64,000 nucleotides of DNA from Gordonia humi (GTDB taxonomy: Bacteria > Actinomycetota > Actinomycetes > Mycobacteriales > Mycobacteriaceae), in contig NZ_JACIFP010000001.1 of NCBI RefSeq assembly GCF_014197435.1, forward strand, positions 620,001 to 684,000, given 5' to 3'. Of this stretch, positions 17,776-26,970 are shown piece after piece (position 1 is the first letter of the stretch; each line of letters begins with the position of its first letter). Under the pieces are notes generated by a model, which was not told the DNA's origin, did no database searches, and saw only the letters and a program-made list of their open reading frames with translations. Both the position numbers and the translations under genes were made by a program.

Positions 17776-19922
17776 GCGATTGCCTCCTTGCTCGACACGG
17801 TCACCCAACTCGGGTGAGCTGGGTCGATCACCACGTGTTCGGGTCGCAGCCCGGTATCACGACTGATCACGCCGAACGAGATTGCTCGCGGAGCGTTAAA
17901 AGCGTAGATACTCACGCGTAGCCGATGCCCCGGTTTAAGCAGCGCATCGGTCGGCAGCAGTCCGATGTCGACTGTGTGCGAACTCCCCGGCTTCACCGGT
18001 TGTCGACTCGCTCCGTCGAACGCGTAATAGGGATCGACGAGATCGCCGCCGGTCGCGTACTTGGACCGGCTGCGGTCGAGTTGGCCCCGGATGGACAGGC
18101 TCATCGATCCCGTAGAGATCACCTCCGACCGTCCGGACGGAGCGACGTCGCTGGCCACCGCGACGTAGAAGCCATCACGGGCGTCGACGCGGGTACGCAA
18201 ATGGACGTTGACCGGCCCGCTGATCCGCGTCGACGTCGATACTCGGGGAGAGGTAAAGGTAAGCGCGCCGCGCTCGGCGATCCGATTGTCTTTACTGCAC
18301 ACGTCTAGGAATCCGACGAAGCCGATCAGGTCTCGGTTCGTGTCACCTGAACACAACGTCGTAATGCCGGGTCTGACCGTCCACTGTTCGCGGTTCACAG
18401 GCGGAGACGCTGATAGCGAACCGTCACGCACCGACGTCGGCGATGTGTGACTGGTCTTCCCTGTCAGATACAGCCGTCGATACTGCGATGTCGGAAGCGG
18501 GAACTCCGAGGACTGTCGCCATCCGCCTCCCAGGAGATGGCTGGTCATCGCCGGGAACTCATCGATTCCGTTATCCTCGTTTTTGATCCAGCGGTCGAAC
18601 CACGCCTTCTGTAAGACCCCGATGGTCGGCGGCTGGCCACGCCCGCCCATATCCCACCCGTTGGTCAGGTGCTGACCGGTCCCCATAACGAGCTTTTTCT
18701 TGTCGGGCGTGAGGCTGCTGAGCTGATTGAGCATGTCTGCCTCGGCATTGGTAAATAGGTCTTGCCAACCGCCGATCGAGAAGGTCGGCACGTCGACCTT
18801 CGGCATGTCTGTAGTGAGCGACTCTCGGTACTTCGACCTGTATGTGACCAATTGTCGAGCCTCGGGACTTAGAGCCCGCATGGTCGGTGCCGCGATCGCT
18901 TGTAGGTACTCGCGCGCAAAGACTGCAGGGTCCGTCACCCGATCGCGAAGCCATCGCGGATCGAATCGGCCGCGGAGAAGCCTTGGCAAGTCCGGGATCA
19001 TCTTGCTCCCGTTGACCGCGAACAACCACAACCCCAGGAAGCCAGCACCGAAGCCGGATCCGGGCGCCACCACATCAGAGACGATGTCAGTCATTGGCGC
19101 GACGGGAAAGATCGCGTCAAGACCTTTCGCGCCATCAGCCGCCGCCTGCAGCTGGTTGACCGCGGAGTACGACACTCCGCTCATGCCAAGGTGCCCATTG
19201 GAGTACGAACGGGTACGTGCCCACTCGAGGACCTCGAGCGTGTCCTTGCGTTCGCGCGGACCGAATACCTGCCACTTGCCCTGCGAGGTCCCTGTCCCCC
19301 GGACATCGACGACGACCTGCGTGTATCCACTCCGAACGAGTTTCGGATCCATCGACAGTGCACTAACCATGCCGCCGCGGAGCATTTTGAGTAGCTTCTC
19401 GGTCCCGGAGATCGGAGTCCCGGACAGATTGATAGATGCCAGGAAGTCGATCACCGGCTTCGAAAGTCGGGGAATGTTGGTCGCAGTCGTCGCGATCATG
19501 CTGATCAGCTTGTTATACGGAGTCATGTTGACGATCACCGGCGTCTTGTCGGTTGTTGGCCGGTTGTGGCGATCGGCAGGACGGTACACGTCCGCTCTCA
19601 ACACCACACCGTCGGACATCCGGACCGGCACGCTCGTACTAACGTGAACTCCCGCGTACTCGTGCGATGCCTGATAGTCACGGGTCCACGCCTTCGAGTT
19701 CGACGATCCCGGCGCGGCCGACACCGACGGAGCGAAAACTGTAACGACGAGCGCCGCCGATAAAGCGACGCACACGAGCGCCCGCACCCCCACCCAAGCG
19801 ACGGATACGCCTCGCTCAGCCTCGCCGGCCACTTGTGTCTCCGTAACGCGCCACCGAATCATCCGCCCCAACCACTCCTTGTGTATGCCGCCACGTCCCA
19901 GCCCCTCAATGGCGGAGATCAC
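17772..19922 (-). CDS. secreted CocE/NonD-family hydrolase
   Basis: Up to 716 residues; the true start may be internal (MIRWRVTETQVAGEAERGVS, about 20 codons in). A hydrophobic signal (VCVALSAALVVTVFAPSVSA) is followed by the peptidase_S15 fold: GVVLRADVYRP, TQVVVDVRGTGTSQGKW, nucleophile elbow GHLGMSGVSYSAVNQLQ, and FSIGGWQDLFTNAEAD. The C-terminal jelly-roll of X-Pro dipeptidyl-peptidase-like proteins is also present (GPVNVHLRTRVDARDGFYVA; PGSSHTVDIGLLPTDALLKP). Relatives cleave esters or acyl bonds of varied substrates. It is translationally coupled to the next hydrolase and divergent from a TetR gene. Confidence 0.85.
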   Translation of the reverse strand: MISAIEGLGRGGIHKEWLGRMIRWRVTETQVAGEAERGVSVAWVGVRALVCVALSAALVVTVFAPSVSAAPGSSNSKAWTRDYQASHEYAGVHVSTSVPVRMSDGVVLRADVYRPADRHNRPTTDKTPVIVNMTPYNKLISMIATTATNIPRLSKPVIDFLASINLSGTPISGTEKLLKMLRGGMVSALSMDPKLVRSGYTQVVVDVRGTGTSQGKWQVFGPRERKDTLEVLEWARTRSYSNGHLGMSGVSYSAVNQLQAAADGAKGLDAIFPVAPMTDIVSDVVAPGSGFGAGFLGLWLFAVNGSKMIPDLPRLLRGRFDPRWLRDRVTDPAVFAREYLQAIAAPTMRALSPEARQLVTYRSKYRESLTTDMPKVDVPTFSIGGWQDLFTNAEADMLNQLSSLTPDKKKLVMGTGQHLTNGWDMGGRGQPPTIGVLQKAWFDRWIKNEDNGIDEFPAMTSHLLGGGWRQSSEFPLPTSQYRRLYLTGKTSHTSPTSVRDGSLSASPPVNREQWTVRPGITTLCSGDTNRDLIGFVGFLDVCSKDNRIAERGALTFTSPRVSTSTRISGPVNVHLRTRVDARDGFYVAVASDVAPSGRSEVISTGSMSLSIRGQLDRSRSKYATGGDLVDPYYAFDGASRQPVKPGSSHTVDIGLLPTDALLKPGHRLRVSIYAFNAPRAISFGVISRDTGLRPEHVVIDPAHPSWVTVSSKEAIA

Positions 19923-20051
19923 TTGAGTGAACCACCGATGGCCGATTAAAACAAGGGAGAGTTTCTACAACATGCCTCCGTTTCCAAATGTGTCGAGCCG
20001 GTAGTCTGACTCGGTGTCGACAACAACGCAGCACGGCGCGAGAGGCGTCCG

Positions 20052-20696
20052 GTGACGAGACGAATCCGCGGACTGAGCGCTAGGGAGCGAGAAGAACAAC
20101 GACGAACACAGCTGCTCGACGCGGCGCTGGATCTGTTTCCCGAGCGCGGCTTCGGCAACACCTCGGTCGAGTTGCTCTGCCAAGCTGCCTACGTCAGCAC
20201 AAAGAGCTTCTACCAGCTATTCAACAGCCGAGAGGACTGCTTTCTCGCCTTGTACGAGAGGACCACAGGCGCTTATCAGGAGAGCATTCTTGCCTCCAGC
20301 TCTGCTGGCGCTGCGGGCCACGGCGAGTCTGACGGGCCAGCCCAGGAAGAAGACCTCATTCGGACGTACGTAGATCTGGTCGTAGCTGACCGCCGTAAAG
20401 CCCTCGTCGCGTTCAGCCTGTCTCGAACTGTTTCCGACCCGGTCGAGCGCGCCCGCCGTCGCAAGCGCGCGTGGACCACGGACTTCGTTGAAGCCGTCTG
20501 GGCCTCCCATGGCTATCGCATACCACCGCGGCGAGTGACTGCGGCTCTGGTAGCCGGCATGTTCGAAGTGGTCATCGACTACCTGAACGACATCCACAGC
20601 GATGGCACAGCAGAGTCCCCCCAATCGTTAGCCGACGACGTCCTACTCTTCTACACCACTTTCCGCGCCGGACTAGCCGCTCACGGCCAGCGATGA
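20052..20696 (+). CDS. TetR-family transcriptional regulator
   Basis: 214 residues, GTG start. N-terminal TetR helix-turn-helix: EEQRRTQLLDAALDLFPERG, then SVELLCQAAYVSTKSFYQLF. The C-terminal ligand domain is divergent (VVADRRKALVAFSLSRTVSD). It is divergent from the CocE-like hydrolase operon and is likely its local repressor, by position. It resembles the second TetR at 20782-21438 (LCQAAYVSTKSFY versus LCQTAYVGNKAFY), suggesting a paired, duplicated regulator system for the two hydrolase units. Confidence 0.88.
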   Translation: MTRRIRGLSAREREEQRRTQLLDAALDLFPERGFGNTSVELLCQAAYVSTKSFYQLFNSREDCFLALYERTTGAYQESILASSSAGAAGHGESDGPAQEEDLIRTYVDLVVADRRKALVAFSLSRTVSDPVERARRRKRAWTTDFVEAVWASHGYRIPPRRVTAALVAGMFEVVIDYLNDIHSDGTAESPQSLADDVLLFYTTFRAGLAAHGQR

Positions 20697-20781
20697 CAGA
20701 GGGCGGCCACCAGCCGCCAGATCGTCGCCGAGGGCAAACCCTAAAACGGCCCGCAACGACCTGATGGGACCTGCTGCACCG

Positions 20782-21438
20782 TCATGAGGCCATCATCCCC
20801 GTACGGACAGCCGATACGAACGAGAGAACCTCCCCCTCCAACTGGCTGGCGTCATGCGCGCTCGGCGCTCCGCCGCTGCGGTCAAGGAGGTCAGCAACGA
20901 GATCAAAGATCCCGCCAATCACAGCGACGGCCATGGCATCGGAGAACGAAGTCCGCTCCAGTCCCGATCGTGCCCACACAGAGTTGAGGAGGCTGGCCGC
21001 TTCGCGACGGTTGATCCGACGCTGCCTCTCTATGGCGGCCGACACTCCGGCCGCTTGACCGAAGAGGACAATCGGGATGCGAGGGTCCGCCATCATTTCG
21101 CCGACGAACGCTCGGACAACCCCGTCTGTTGGGTCTGATCCGTCGGCATCTGCCTCTTCGAGCGCGGCCGTCGCGACGTTGAGCAGATCACTCGTGCACC
21201 TCTGAAATAGAGCCAGGTAGCAGTCTTCCTTGGTTGCGAAATTCTCATAGAACGCCTTGTTTCCGACGTAAGCGGTCTGGCACAGCGCCTCGATCGACGT
21301 CTGAGAGAACCCGTTCTGAGAGAACAGCTCCAATGCGGTGTGCAGGAGCAACTGGCGACGCTGCGCGGCCCGCTCGGCAGCGTCGAGCCCATGTATACGT
21401 CTCCCAGCACGGGGTGACCCGGTGTCCTTCACTGTCAT
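20782..21438 (-). CDS. TetR-family transcriptional regulator
   Basis: 218 residues from MTVKDTGSPRAGRRIHGLDA at 21438; the longer frame to 21552 crosses the operator and is not used. Helix-turn-helix: RRQLLLHTALELFSQNGFSQ and SIEALCQTAYVGNKAFYENF. It is divergent from the secretory lipase at 21537, with a near-perfect palindrome in the gap, so it probably represses that lipase and itself. Ligand unknown; a fatty acid or acyl derivative would be a reasonable guess from the neighbours. Confidence 0.88.
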   Translation of the reverse strand: MTVKDTGSPRAGRRIHGLDAAERAAQRRQLLLHTALELFSQNGFSQTSIEALCQTAYVGNKAFYENFATKEDCYLALFQRCTSDLLNVATAALEEADADGSDPTDGVVRAFVGEMMADPRIPIVLFGQAAGVSAAIERQRRINRREAASLLNSVWARSGLERTSFSDAMAVAVIGGIFDLVADLLDRSGGAPSAHDASQLEGEVLSFVSAVRTGMMAS

Positions 21439-21457
21439 AGACGAAAGATTACCGGTA

Positions 21458-21485
21458 GTTTGAAACAAGTAGACTTGTTGCAAAC
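21458..21485. promoter_or_regulatory. palindromic TetR operator
   Basis: Arms GTTTGAAACAAGT and ACTTGTTGCAAAC around a two-base centre are complementary at 12 of 13 positions. It lies between the start of the minus-strand TetR gene (21438) and the plus-strand lipase (21537), where a shared operator is expected. Confidence 0.7.
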
Positions 21486-21536
21486 ATGGGTGTGTGCTGT
21501 AATTCATCAACACCATTCCCATGAAGGGCATCACAC

Positions 21537-22892
21537 ATGCGTTATCAGGCATACCGGGTGCAGCGTCGCAGCGTCAGGCTCAGCATTGTCGGTGCCGCAG
21601 CCTTGCTCGCTCTGGCTGGCCCACCCACCGTTAGCGCGAAACCCGCTTTTCCGCAGCACTTTCCGTCCAGTCAGAATCAGTTACCACAGCTCCCCACCGA
21701 GCCCGACATCTATGACCTGTTGCCGATCCGCACACCGGAACAGGATCGCTGGTACCGAGACCCTCCGAACATCGATGCCTACCGACCCGGGCAGATTGTG
21801 CGCACTAGGATCGTGCAGACCCGCATCTTGGGCGTTCCGTTCCCAGTGCACACCAAGCAAATCCTCTTCCGTTCCGAAGATGCACACGGACGTCCGATCG
21901 TCACGGCGACGTCGGTGATTGTCCCGGGAATTCCCTGGATTGGAGGCCCCCGACCGGTGGTGTCGTTCCAGGAAGCAATCGACGCGACGGCGTCAGCGTG
22001 CAACCCTTCTCACACACTGCAGGTCGGGACGTTCAAGGAGGCGCCACTGGCGGCAGCGTGGCTTGCCCAGGGTTTTGCGGTCAACGTGCCCGACTTCGAC
22101 GGCAAGTACAACACTTTCAACACGTGGGACGAGGGAAAGATGGTCCTCGACAGCCTGCGCGCGGTGAAGAACGACAGGGCGTTGAGCCTCAAGGATTCGC
22201 GCTTCGCTCTGTACGGATACTCAGGTGGAGGGTCCGGATCCATCCGCGCCGCGGGACTCCGTGAAACATACGCACCCGATATCGAACTGGCAGGCACCGC
22301 TCTGGGAGGAACCCCGGGCGATCTGCTAGCCGTGGCCGAGTACGGCGTCAAACAGCAGCCAGGTGTCACCGGAATCGCGAACTTCACCACGTGGTTGGCC
22401 TTCGCTTCGCTGTCGCGCAATTATCCTGATGTCTTCGACGCGAAGAGGCTCCTCACTCGTGCGGGCCAGAAGATCGTGGCCGACATGTCCCGCCGCTGTC
22501 TTTATACGTCGGTCGCGACTGGCATGTACCGGCCGATCAGTGAGTACTTCCGTCCTGGTCTGACGCTGTTGACCGCGCCAGGGGTCAAGCGGGTCCTGCG
22601 CGAGATCAGCCTCGACCGTCATGTCCCCGACTCACCCGTTCTGTGGTTTCACGGAGTCTGGGATGAGTTGATTCCTCCGTCGGTGGTCGTGCCGACGGTG
22701 AGAGAGTATCGCGCCGCGGGCGCTAACATCCGGTTCATCACTTCGCCGCTGCCTGAGCACGTTGTCAACGCTGGCGTCACCTGGGCGCCGGCACAGGCCT
22801 GGATCAGCGCGATACTTCGGGGCGCTGACCCGGGACCGACGTTCATGCTCGACTACCCGGCACCACTGCCCCAGGGATTCCCGGGCACCTGA
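21537..22892 (+). CDS. secretory lipase (LIP family)
   Basis: 451 residues with a signal peptide (VRLSIVGAAALLALAGPPTV, cleavage near VSAKPAF). Features of secretory triacylglycerol lipases: RTRIVQTRILGVPFPVHTKQ, TSVIVPGIPWIGGPRPVVSF, AQGFAVNVPDFDGKYNTFNT, nucleophile elbow ALYGYSGGGSGSIRAAGLRE, Asp in LWFHGVWDELIPPSVV, and His in SPLPEHVVNAG. Exported; likely hydrolyses acylglycerols or related esters. Expression is probably controlled by the divergent TetR through the palindrome upstream. Confidence 0.88.
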   Translation: MRYQAYRVQRRSVRLSIVGAAALLALAGPPTVSAKPAFPQHFPSSQNQLPQLPTEPDIYDLLPIRTPEQDRWYRDPPNIDAYRPGQIVRTRIVQTRILGVPFPVHTKQILFRSEDAHGRPIVTATSVIVPGIPWIGGPRPVVSFQEAIDATASACNPSHTLQVGTFKEAPLAAAWLAQGFAVNVPDFDGKYNTFNTWDEGKMVLDSLRAVKNDRALSLKDSRFALYGYSGGGSGSIRAAGLRETYAPDIELAGTALGGTPGDLLAVAEYGVKQQPGVTGIANFTTWLAFASLSRNYPDVFDAKRLLTRAGQKIVADMSRRCLYTSVATGMYRPISEYFRPGLTLLTAPGVKRVLREISLDRHVPDSPVLWFHGVWDELIPPSVVVPTVREYRAAGANIRFITSPLPEHVVNAGVTWAPAQAWISAILRGADPGPTFMLDYPAPLPQGFPGT

Positions 22893-23044
22893 TCTAGCAA
22901 GCCTCAACGGCGAACGGATTCGGAGAAGTCGTGATTCACGAGAGTGCCGACAACACCTGTGTGTCCTGACCTGAACCGTTCGTTGTGAGCTACCTCTGAT
23001 GTGATCTTGCTCGGCCGAAATCGGGCGAAGAAGGGTGAGGACAA

Positions 23045-24030
23045 ATGAGTCCCAACGCAAGCAACCGGACACGCGTACAACGCTCCCGAGTAGCGCGCCT
23101 GCTGCTGGCGGTCCTTGTGGTCGTGCCACTCGCGTTCGCTGCGCTCTATATGTGGGTGGTCTGGGACCCCACGAAGACAGTCAAGGACATGCCTGTCGCG
23201 ATCGTCAACGCCGACGTTCCTGCCGGCGAAGGAGACGACCAGGTCCACGCAGGTGCCGATGTGACGGCGAACCTCATCGATTCGGGTTCACTGGCTTTCG
23301 AGTCCGTCGACTCGTCAGCCGCATACGACGGGCTGCGCAGCGGGCACTTCTACTTCGTGATCGACATCCCGACAGACTTCAGCACCACGTTGTCGGAGAT
23401 CGGCGACGCCACTGTGGCCCCCGCGCTGATGACGGTGACATACAACGACAACAACACACTCAAGGCGTCGAGCATCGGCGCCGCGGCGATGTCTAAGATC
23501 AACGCAGCGGTACTCAAGGGTGTGTCGAGTACCACGGTCGGGACGGTTGTCGACGGCGTCCAGTCGCTCGGGGACGGACTCCGTACAGCTGCGAACGGCT
23601 CAGGTCAGCTGCGCGATGGCACCTCCCAATTGCGTGACGGAGCAAACGATCTCGCTGACGGTATTGTTGGACGTCTGGCCCCCGGCGTGACAGCAGCGGC
23701 CCGCGGAGCGGAGAAGGTCGATGACGGTGCGCAGCAGGTCTCCGACGGGCTGCGCCGCCTCCAGACTGGTACCGATGAGCTCGGGGCGGGAGCCACTCGT
23801 CTGGCGGATGGCATAGATGATCTCGTCGGCACCGTCAATCTCCCGACTGTTGACCGCACCGTGGCGCAGCTACAGAAGGCCGCGCCCGGAGTAGACCTCA
23901 GCAAGCTCACGGCACTCCTCGACGGCCTCAGCCAGTTGCAGAGCGGCAGCAGGCAGATCGCTACTGAACTCACGGATCCGTCGGCGGCCTACCGGTCAGG
24001 CGTCGACACACTCGTGGTCGGCAGTCGAAC
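23045..24030 (+). pseudogene. YhgE/Pip-type membrane protein, N-terminal part, cut by IS3-D
   Basis: Reads from MSPNASNRTRVQRSRVARLL with one membrane helix (LLLAVLVVVPLAFAALYMWV) and the YhgE signature MPVAIVNADVPAGEGD, then ADVTANLIDSGSLAFESVDS. A long extracytoplasmic coiled region follows with repeated GxxxLRDG-type heptads (GSGQLRDGTSQLRDGANDLA; GAGATRLADGIDDLVGTVNL). Coding stops at the IS3 end at 24031. Intact relatives are 600-700 residues with C-terminal membrane helices; those lie at 26971-27524, but an internal segment is missing. Confidence 0.85.
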
Positions 24031-24057
24031 TGATCCATCCCGGTGTTTCCGGAGAGC

Positions 24058-24567
24058 TCAGGTCGTGAGTGCCTCCTCCGGATTGAGGGTGGCGATCCGA
24101 TCGTAGTGGAGTCGCTCGGCGTGGTCGGGGGTGAGGTCGTGGCAGTAGCTGTGAGGCCGCTGCCGGTTGTAGAACGCGACCCATTCGGCGGTGGCCAGTG
24201 ACAGTTCCGCGACGCCGTGGAATCGGGGCTGGTTGTCGACGAGTTCGTTCTTGTAGTCGGCGTTGACCGATTCGGCTAACGCGTTGTCGTAGCTGTCACC
24301 GATGCTGCCGATCGAGGCGGCGATCCCCGCTGCGGCCAGCCGTTGCCCGAACGCGAGAGCCGTGTACTGCGACCCCGCATCGCTGTGATGAATCAGATGA
24401 TCGAAAGCCGTTGTGCCACAACGTTTCCGGTTGTCAATCGCGTTGTCGATAGCGGTGGTGACCAGGTCGGAGGTCATCTCCGCGGCGACTTTCCAGCCGA
24501 CGATCTTGCGGGCGAAGACGTCGGTGACGAACGCGGTGTAGGCCCAGCCGCCGACGGTGCGGCAGTA
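24058..24567 (-). pseudogene. IS3-D OrfB, C-terminal piece
   Basis: Reads [60 protein letters not shown] (second Asp) and SIGDSYDNALAESVNADYKN (Glu), ending in the IS3 tail. It joins the N-terminal piece ending LWVADFT at 26141 once the IS110 is removed. Confidence 0.88.
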
Positions 24568-24623
24568 GACATCCCACGCCAGTCATATGTCAAGTAGGTA
24601 GTGGTGGTGGTTGGTGTTCGGGG

Positions 24624-25835
24624 TTACGCGGCGGCGGGTGTGGCAGCTCGCGGCCACGCGGCAGTGTCGTCCCAGGATTGATCGTGCTGCAGGCACCACC
24701 ACAGGCGCCCGAGGAGCTTGTTGGCCAAGGCTCGCAGTGCGGCGTTGTGGTGGTCTCCGACAGCACGGCGACGGTCGTAGAACTCGCGGGCCGGCGCTGA
24801 CCATGTCAGCGCTGCGAACGCCCACCAGTGGCAGGCATCGGCCAGACGCCTGTTGCGGACTTTGCGGGCCTTGACGTAGTGCGAGCGGCCTGACGCGATC
24901 GTCACCGGCGCTGTTCCCGCGAAAGATCGCAGTCCCGTTGGTGACCTGAAACGCGTCGGGTCATCGCCGATTTCGGCGAGAATACGCGCACCGAGAACAC
25001 CTCCGAGGCCGGGGACCGAGTCGATGATGTCCGCTTGAGGATGCTCGGCGAATGCGGTGACGAGTTCACGCTCGAGCACTGCGACGGCATCGAGCATCGC
25101 CACGATGATCGCGACCAGACTGGCTACGGTATGACCTAAGGCCACCTCCACAGCATCCGGCTGCCGCAGCCCGGGGGCGTGCAGATCGCTATGGATCTGG
25201 GTTACCAGGGCGGGGTCGTTGCGTCGGCCAACCCTTTTGAGCGCGTTGCTGATCCGCGGGCGAGTCAGCTTCGCCGCATCCGTGGGGGTGGGCGCTATTG
25301 AAAGAACCTCCATCGCCGCTCGGTGCTTGAGCTTCGGAAATGCTTGCAACGCTTGAGGATAGAACTCCAGTAGCACCGAACGCAGCCGACTGATCGTCTG
25401 ATTCTGCGCCCAGATCGCTTCCTGATGCTGACGCGCCAGCGCCTTGATCGCCTGCTGCTGCTCGCTGTTGGCTGGCAGCCGACGATGCTGGTGACGGTCA
25501 GTGCGCACGATGTCGGCGAGCACCGCGGCATCACGCGAATCGGACTTGTTGCCCGCCTGTCCGTGGCGTTCGCGGTACCGCGCGACGGCCCGCGGATTGA
25601 TCGGATACACGGTGAAACCCGCGCCAGCCAACGCCACAACCAGAAGATTCTTATCGGTCTCGATCGCGATCGGCACGTCGTCCGCAGTGCCGCCATGGTC
25701 AGCGACCATCGCCAGGAGTTCGGCAAAACCGTTGGGGTCATGAGTGATTCGCCGACGTTCAATGATGAAGCCGGAGTCGTCCATCAACGCTATGTCGTGA
25801 TGGTCCTCGGCCCAGTCGATACCGCACGTGATCAT
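24624..25835 (-). CDS. IS110-family DEDD recombinase/transposase, copy 2
   Basis: 403 residues, nearly identical to copy 1 (RFRSPTG in place of RFSSPTG; FYDRRRA in place of YYDHRRA). All catalytic residues of the RuvC-like DEDD domain (GIDWAEDH; AIETDKN; KSDSRDAAVLADI) and of the Tnp2 Ser domain (GTAPVTIASG) are kept, so this copy also looks functional. Two near-identical intact copies indicate recent transposition. Confidence 0.95.
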   Translation of the reverse strand: MITCGIDWAEDHHDIALMDDSGFIIERRRITHDPNGFAELLAMVADHGGTADDVPIAIETDKNLLVVALAGAGFTVYPINPRAVARYRERHGQAGNKSDSRDAAVLADIVRTDRHQHRRLPANSEQQQAIKALARQHQEAIWAQNQTISRLRSVLLEFYPQALQAFPKLKHRAAMEVLSIAPTPTDAAKLTRPRISNALKRVGRRNDPALVTQIHSDLHAPGLRQPDAVEVALGHTVASLVAIIVAMLDAVAVLERELVTAFAEHPQADIIDSVPGLGGVLGARILAEIGDDPTRFRSPTGLRSFAGTAPVTIASGRSHYVKARKVRNRRLADACHWWAFAALTWSAPAREFYDRRRAVGDHHNAALRALANKLLGRLWWCLQHDQSWDDTAAWPRAATPAAA

Positions 25836-25892
25836 CGAGCACATCCTTTCCGATGCCATCCGCCAGTAGGTCCGGCGAATCGATGAGCTCGG

Positions 25893-26073
25893 AGAGCGGG
25901 CGGCGACCTAATGGCGGCACTCTCGGTGCGGCATCTCACAAGCCGAACACGCACCTCCGCGGCGGACTGATGGGGTCACCGTCTACGTTCAGACCTCGGC
26001 ACGCATCCGTGAACTCAACTGTCAGTAATCACCCACCAGCAGCTCGGTTCAACCATGCACCGGAATCGGTAAA
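25893..26073 (-). ncRNA. putative IS110 bridge RNA, copy 2
   Basis: Same sequence as copy 1, with target guides at 26008-26016 and 25984-25992 and donor guides at 25930-25939 and 25909-25917. Against its own target the left guide matches 7 of 9 (GACTTCACC). The right guide matches only 4 of 9, 5 with a G-U pair, so the right side tolerates mismatch or this is a looser, off-consensus insertion. Confidence 0.65.
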
Positions 26074-26140
26074 ATCTCAGTGACCACCCACCAGCCGCCA
26101 TGTCGTCCCGCCCAGATGTGCGGACCCGACACTCCCATTA

Positions 26141-26584
26141 GGTGAAGTCGGCCACCCACAGCCGGTTGGGTGCGGCCGCGTAGAAGTGGCGGTCGACCAG
26201 GTCGGCCGGCCGGTGATGCTCGGGGTTGGGGGTCGTGGTGCGCGGGGACTTTTTCTTCGACGCCCCGCGCCAGCCCATCTCACTCATGAGACGCTCGACG
26301 GTGCAGCGCGCCACATCAATTCCATTGCTGCGCAATATGATCCATGTCTTGCGTGAGCCCAGGACGCGGGTCAGCGGGTGCTGCCGGCGCATGGTGAAAA
26401 TCGCGTCGATGACGCGAGCATCCGCCCGCATGCGCGCCGACGGACTCCGCCGACGGTACTCGTAGTACGTGGACGGGGCGATGGCCATACCGTGCTCGGT
26501 GAGCACCTGGCACATCGAATCGACTCCCCAGACAAGACCATCGGCGCCCACCCGGTTTCCCTGGTGAGCGCCGATGAACCCCAC
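26141..26584 (-). pseudogene. IS3-D OrfB, N-terminal piece
   Basis: Starts MGFIGAHQGNRVGADGLVWG, contains SMCQVLTEHGMAIAPSTYYE and VERLMSEMGWRGASKKKSPR, and ends NRLWVADFT with the first catalytic Asp at the IS110 junction. Intact apart from the insertion. Confidence 0.86.
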
Positions 26585-26586
26585 GA

Positions 26587-26928
26587 TCAGCGATGTGGCC
26601 GGTCGATCTCGGCCGCGAAGAAAGCTGATGCCGCCTTCAGGATGCCGTTGGCACGTTTGAGTTCGGCGACTTCCTTGCGGAGCCGACGCACCTCCTCAGC
26701 CGTATCGGCCGAAGCGCCGCCCGAGGAGACCGAGGCGGCCCCGACGCCGGGGGCCTTACGCACCCACTGGCGCACCGTTTCGGCTGCGCCCACACCGAGC
26801 AGGTCCGCGGTCTTCTTCATCGCCGCCCACTCCGTCGAACCCTGACCCACCAACTCCACCACCATCGTCACCGCGTCACGCTTCAACTCCGCCGAGTAGT
26901 GCTTCGTTCCTGCTGCCATGAGATCCAT
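26587..26928 (-). CDS. IS3-D OrfA (helix-turn-helix subunit)
   Basis: 113 residues: MDLMAAGTKHYSAELKRDAV, helix-turn-helix MKKTADLLGVGAAETVRQWV, and the coiled-coil TAEEVRRLRKEVAELKRANG ending SAFFAAEIDRPHR. An inner ATG three codons downstream is equally likely. The same gene begins again at 63854. Confidence 0.88.
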   Translation of the reverse strand: MDLMAAGTKHYSAELKRDAVTMVVELVGQGSTEWAAMKKTADLLGVGAAETVRQWVRKAPGVGAASVSSGGASADTAEEVRRLRKEVAELKRANGILKAASAFFAAEIDRPHR

Positions 26929-26970
26929 CTTCCCTTGAGACGAACCCTCCGGAAATCCCGGGACGGATCA

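Larger units (their letters stand above)
24568..26140 (-). mobile_element. IS110-family insertion sequence, copy 2 (1,573 bp)
   Basis: Same length, orientation and boundaries as copy 1 (11015-12587), with very few base differences. It is inserted in the Thr-Tyr boundary of WVADFT|YCRT in the OrfB of IS3-D. With copy 1 it forms a 13.5-kb-spaced direct repeat. Confidence 0.93.
24031..26970 (-). mobile_element. IS3-family element (IS3-D) carrying IS110 copy 2
   Basis: Inverted repeats TGATCCRTCCCGG then TTTCCGGAG (24031 onward; complemented up to 26970). It contains orfA and an orfB split by the IS110 at 24568-26140. Flanking triplets differ (AAC versus TCC), so there is no target duplication, which fits a deletion next to the element. 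A further copy of this element begins at 63812. Confidence 0.9.
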
